Source: Nitrospina sp.
GTDB taxonomy: Bacteria; Nitrospinota; Nitrospinia; Nitrospinales; Nitrospinaceae
DNA: 5,537 bases
Direction: 5' to 3'
Assembly (NCBI GenBank): GCA_004357435.1
Contig: SMVS01000023.1
Location: forward strand, 1 to 5,537
Shown: positions 4,736-5,537 of the stretch, piece by piece
Position numbering within the stretch: the first letter of the stretch is position 1
How the letters are laid out: the number at the start of each line of letters is the position of its first letter
Position numbers and translations under genes: made by a program
Notes under the pieces: model-generated
What the model was told of the DNA's origin: nothing
Seen by the model: the letters and a program-made list of their open reading frames with translations, nothing else
The model's database searches: none

Positions 4736-5537
4736 TTAGTTCTTTTTCACATGACTGGGCACAAACGGCACAGCCACCACCTCCGCCGGCACGGCCTGAT
4801 CGCGGATTTCAATCTCCAGCCGGGTGCCAATCCCCGCCAGCCCGGTCGGTACATAGCATAAAGCCACGCCGACGTTCAAGGAAGGTGAAAATGTCCCGCT
4901 GGTGACCTCGCCGACGGGCGTTCCATCCTGCAGAACCCGGTAAGGAGAACGCGGTACCCCGCGCTCCAGCAGACGGATGCCGACCAGCTTGCGCGAAAGT
5001 CCGGCGGCCTTTTGTTTCTGTAGCGCCGCCTGACCAATGAACGGAACCTCCTTGTTCCAATGGACCACCCATCCCAGCCGCGCTTCGAGGGGCGACATTT
5101 TGTCGTCGATTTCATGCCCGTAAAGGGCGTAGCCCATTTCCAGGCGGAGGGTGTCACGCGCGCCCAGCCCAATGGGTTGCAAACCGAAAGGCCGGCCCGC
5201 AGATAAAATTTGTTCGTAGACCGGCACCGCCTGACGGGCATCGAAATAAATTTCAAAACCATCCTCGCCAGTATAACCGGTACGCGCAATGATGCTGTCC
5301 ACCTGATGGACTTTCCCCTCCAGAAAATGGTAGTATCTCAAACTTTCCAGAGGAACGTCGGTCAGAGTCTGGAGTAATTCCTGGGCCTGCCTGCCCTGGA
5401 CAGCCAACTGGGCCGTTTGGTCGCTGATATTACGAACCTCCAGATCGTAGTCTTGGGATTGGTTCAGAACCCATTGAAAATCCGCATCCGTATTGCCGGC
5501 GTTCACGCAGAGAAAAAAATGGTTCTCGGTAAAACGA
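4736..5537 (-). CDS. gcvT: Glycine cleavage system T protein (aminomethyltransferase), C-terminal part
   Basis: GcvT moves the one-carbon unit from the H-protein lipoyl arm to tetrahydrofolate, giving 5,10-methylene-THF and ammonia. The gene runs off the right edge. The visible 266 residues make up about three quarters of a normal protein of roughly 360 residues, and the N-terminal portion is missing. A GTG at 5506 is in frame but is not the start: the frame is open upstream and encodes RFTENHFFLC, which continues into VNAGNTDADFQWV, the family's VNASN-type block. Other family blocks, numbered from the first visible residue, are AVQG (45-48), ARTGYTGEDGFEIY (84-97) and GARDTLRLEMGYALYGHE (125-142). 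SPLEARLGWVV, FIGQAAL and GEVTSGTFSPSL follow in the C-terminal domain. The protein ends with KKN before TAA. It is the first visible gene of the gcvT-gcvH-gcvPA operon. The operon promoter, and any glycine-responsive leader, would lie beyond the window. Confidence 0.95.
   Translation of the reverse strand, partial: RFTENHFFLCVNAGNTDADFQWVLNQSQDYDLEVRNISDQTAQLAVQGRQAQELLQTLTDVPLESLRYYHFLEGKVHQVDSIIARTGYTGEDGFEIYFDARQAVPVYEQILSAGRPFGLQPIGLGARDTLRLEMGYALYGHEIDDKMSPLEARLGWVVHWNKEVPFIGQAALQKQKAAGLSRKLVGIRLLERGVPRSPYRVLQDGTPVGEVTSGTFSPSLNVGVALCYVPTGLAGIGTRLEIEIRDQAVPAEVVAVPFVPSHVKKN

Overview
The window reads as ordinary bacterial chromosome with moderately high GC, closely packed genes and strong Shine-Dalgarno sites before most of them. 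The split glycine decarboxylase (a separate GcvPA subunit) excludes enterobacteria, which carry a single fused GcvP. Together with the HU variant, the gene content would suit a Nitrospinota, deltaproteobacterial or similar Gram-negative lineage. That placement is a guess from protein flavour, not a demonstrated identity. No mobile element, CRISPR array, tRNA or rRNA is seen.

Layout from left to right. Bases 1-260 hold the 5' part of an unrecognised minus-strand gene that runs off the left edge. Bases 261-520 are a divergent intergenic region unusually rich in inverted repeats; one 11-base arm can pair with either of two partners. Next come two plus-strand genes 18 bases apart: a small TPR-repeat protein (521-1048) and a dihydrolipoyl-dehydrogenase-type flavoprotein (1067-2446). 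A 120-base gap (2447-2566) with an imperfect hairpin separates these from the genes on the other strand. The rest is on the minus strand, given here in transcription order: gcvT (4736 to beyond the right edge), gcvH (4329-4715), gcvPA (2957-4336) and an HU-family DNA-binding protein (2567-2896).

The core theme is the glycine cleavage system. GcvP decarboxylates glycine and loads the aminomethyl group onto the lipoyl arm of GcvH. GcvT passes the one-carbon unit to tetrahydrofolate and releases ammonia, and an L-protein (dihydrolipoyl dehydrogenase) reoxidises the lipoyl arm. The window gives T, H and half of P in one tight operon, plus a candidate L-protein facing it from the other strand. The second P subunit (gcvPB, which carries the PLP lysine) is not in its usual place after gcvPA: an HU gene is there instead. 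Whether the flavoprotein really serves this complex is uncertain, because its pyridine-nucleotide site does not look like a classical NAD-specific L-protein.

I found no clear sign of a new multi-gene system. The points most worth checking are the structured intergenic region at 301-432, the missing gcvPB, and the cofactor preference and partner of the flavoprotein.
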